Assembly: GCF_037975245.1 (NCBI RefSeq)
Contig: NC_092566.1
Location: forward strand, 14,822,501-14,886,500
Direction of reading: 5' to 3'
DNA: 64,000 bases
Source: Apostichopus japonicus
Taxonomy: Eukaryota > Echinodermata > Holothuroidea > Aspidochirotida > Stichopodidae
A model generated the notes under the pieces. It ran no database searches. It saw only the letters and a program-made list of their open reading frames with translations, and was not told where the DNA came from. The first letter of the stretch is position 1; every line of letters starts with the position of its first letter. This document shows, piece by piece, positions 63,791 through 64,000 of this stretch. The position numbers and the translations under genes are program-made.

Positions 63791-64000
63791 AATCAATTTT
63801 GGCTGGCTACACCCTGGATTTTTCCATGCAGTGGTTGCTGGTAGGTTGTCTGTGATGTCAACAGCAACTGTTGCATGATAGGCTTTCCTTAGTTTCTGAT
63901 GATAATCTTCGTGTTGATTTATCTGTGAAACTTGATACATTTCGGATGTTTGCTTTGGTGTCAAAGTCGTCTCTGTCTTTCATAAAAAATGTAACCTTCT

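Overview
The window looks like nuclear DNA from a marine invertebrate deuterostome. An echinoderm, or possibly a hemichordate, fits best. The evidence is AT-rich sequence, GT-AG introns, animal gene families, tRNA-derived SINEs, TA microsatellites, very frequent poly-C/poly-G runs, and dispersed repeats of kinds common in such genomes. The species cannot be fixed from the sequence. There is no bacterial, organellar or viral block, and most of the 64 kb is intergenic or intronic.

Three genes are well supported. TXNDC15, a ciliary and ER thioredoxin-like protein, lies on the minus strand with three coding exons between 38308 and 42335. I rebuilt it from open frames joined at phase-compatible GT-AG junctions. 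An ELOVL6-type fatty-acid elongase lies on the plus strand at 45494-46354 with its whole coding region in one exon. The two are divergent, with about 3.2 kb between their start codons. At the right edge (60756 to beyond 63232) is the 5' part of a STAND-type gene: an NB-ARC ATPase followed by the start of a TPR array, in three exons, running out of the window.

Weaker genes were found by joining short frames. At 50452-50997 there are three exons of a cysteine-rich protein with a GPI-anchor-like tail, followed by two AATAAA signals. At 34087-34484 there are two exons starting with a signal peptide. At 11369-11526 there is an Ig-V-like exon fragment. Minus-strand terminal-exon candidates lie at 6979-7195 and 25339-25597.

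The rest is repeats. A 186-bp retroposed element at 5734-5919 has a head matching the 5' end of U2 snRNA and a perfect 14-bp target-site duplication. Two inverted copies of a TTAA-flanked MITE lie at 35460-35816 and 56620-57016. The second carries a perfect 70-bp palindrome. hAT-type MITEs with 8-bp duplications lie at 30656-31289 and 55205-55519. There are also tRNA-derived SINEs, a GAGTAC-rich satellite, a tandem repeat carrying TGACCTTTGACC (DR1) words, several minisatellites and long TA arrays.

Layout: 1-33 kb is gene-poor and repeat-rich, with a few exon candidates. 33-46 kb holds the candidate secreted gene, TXNDC15 and the elongase. 46-51 kb holds the elongase 3' region and the cysteine-rich gene. 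51-60 kb is repeats. 60.7-64 kb holds the NB-ARC/TPR gene. The genes have unrelated roles (ciliogenesis/ER, lipid elongation, innate-type signalling), and nothing suggests that they act together.
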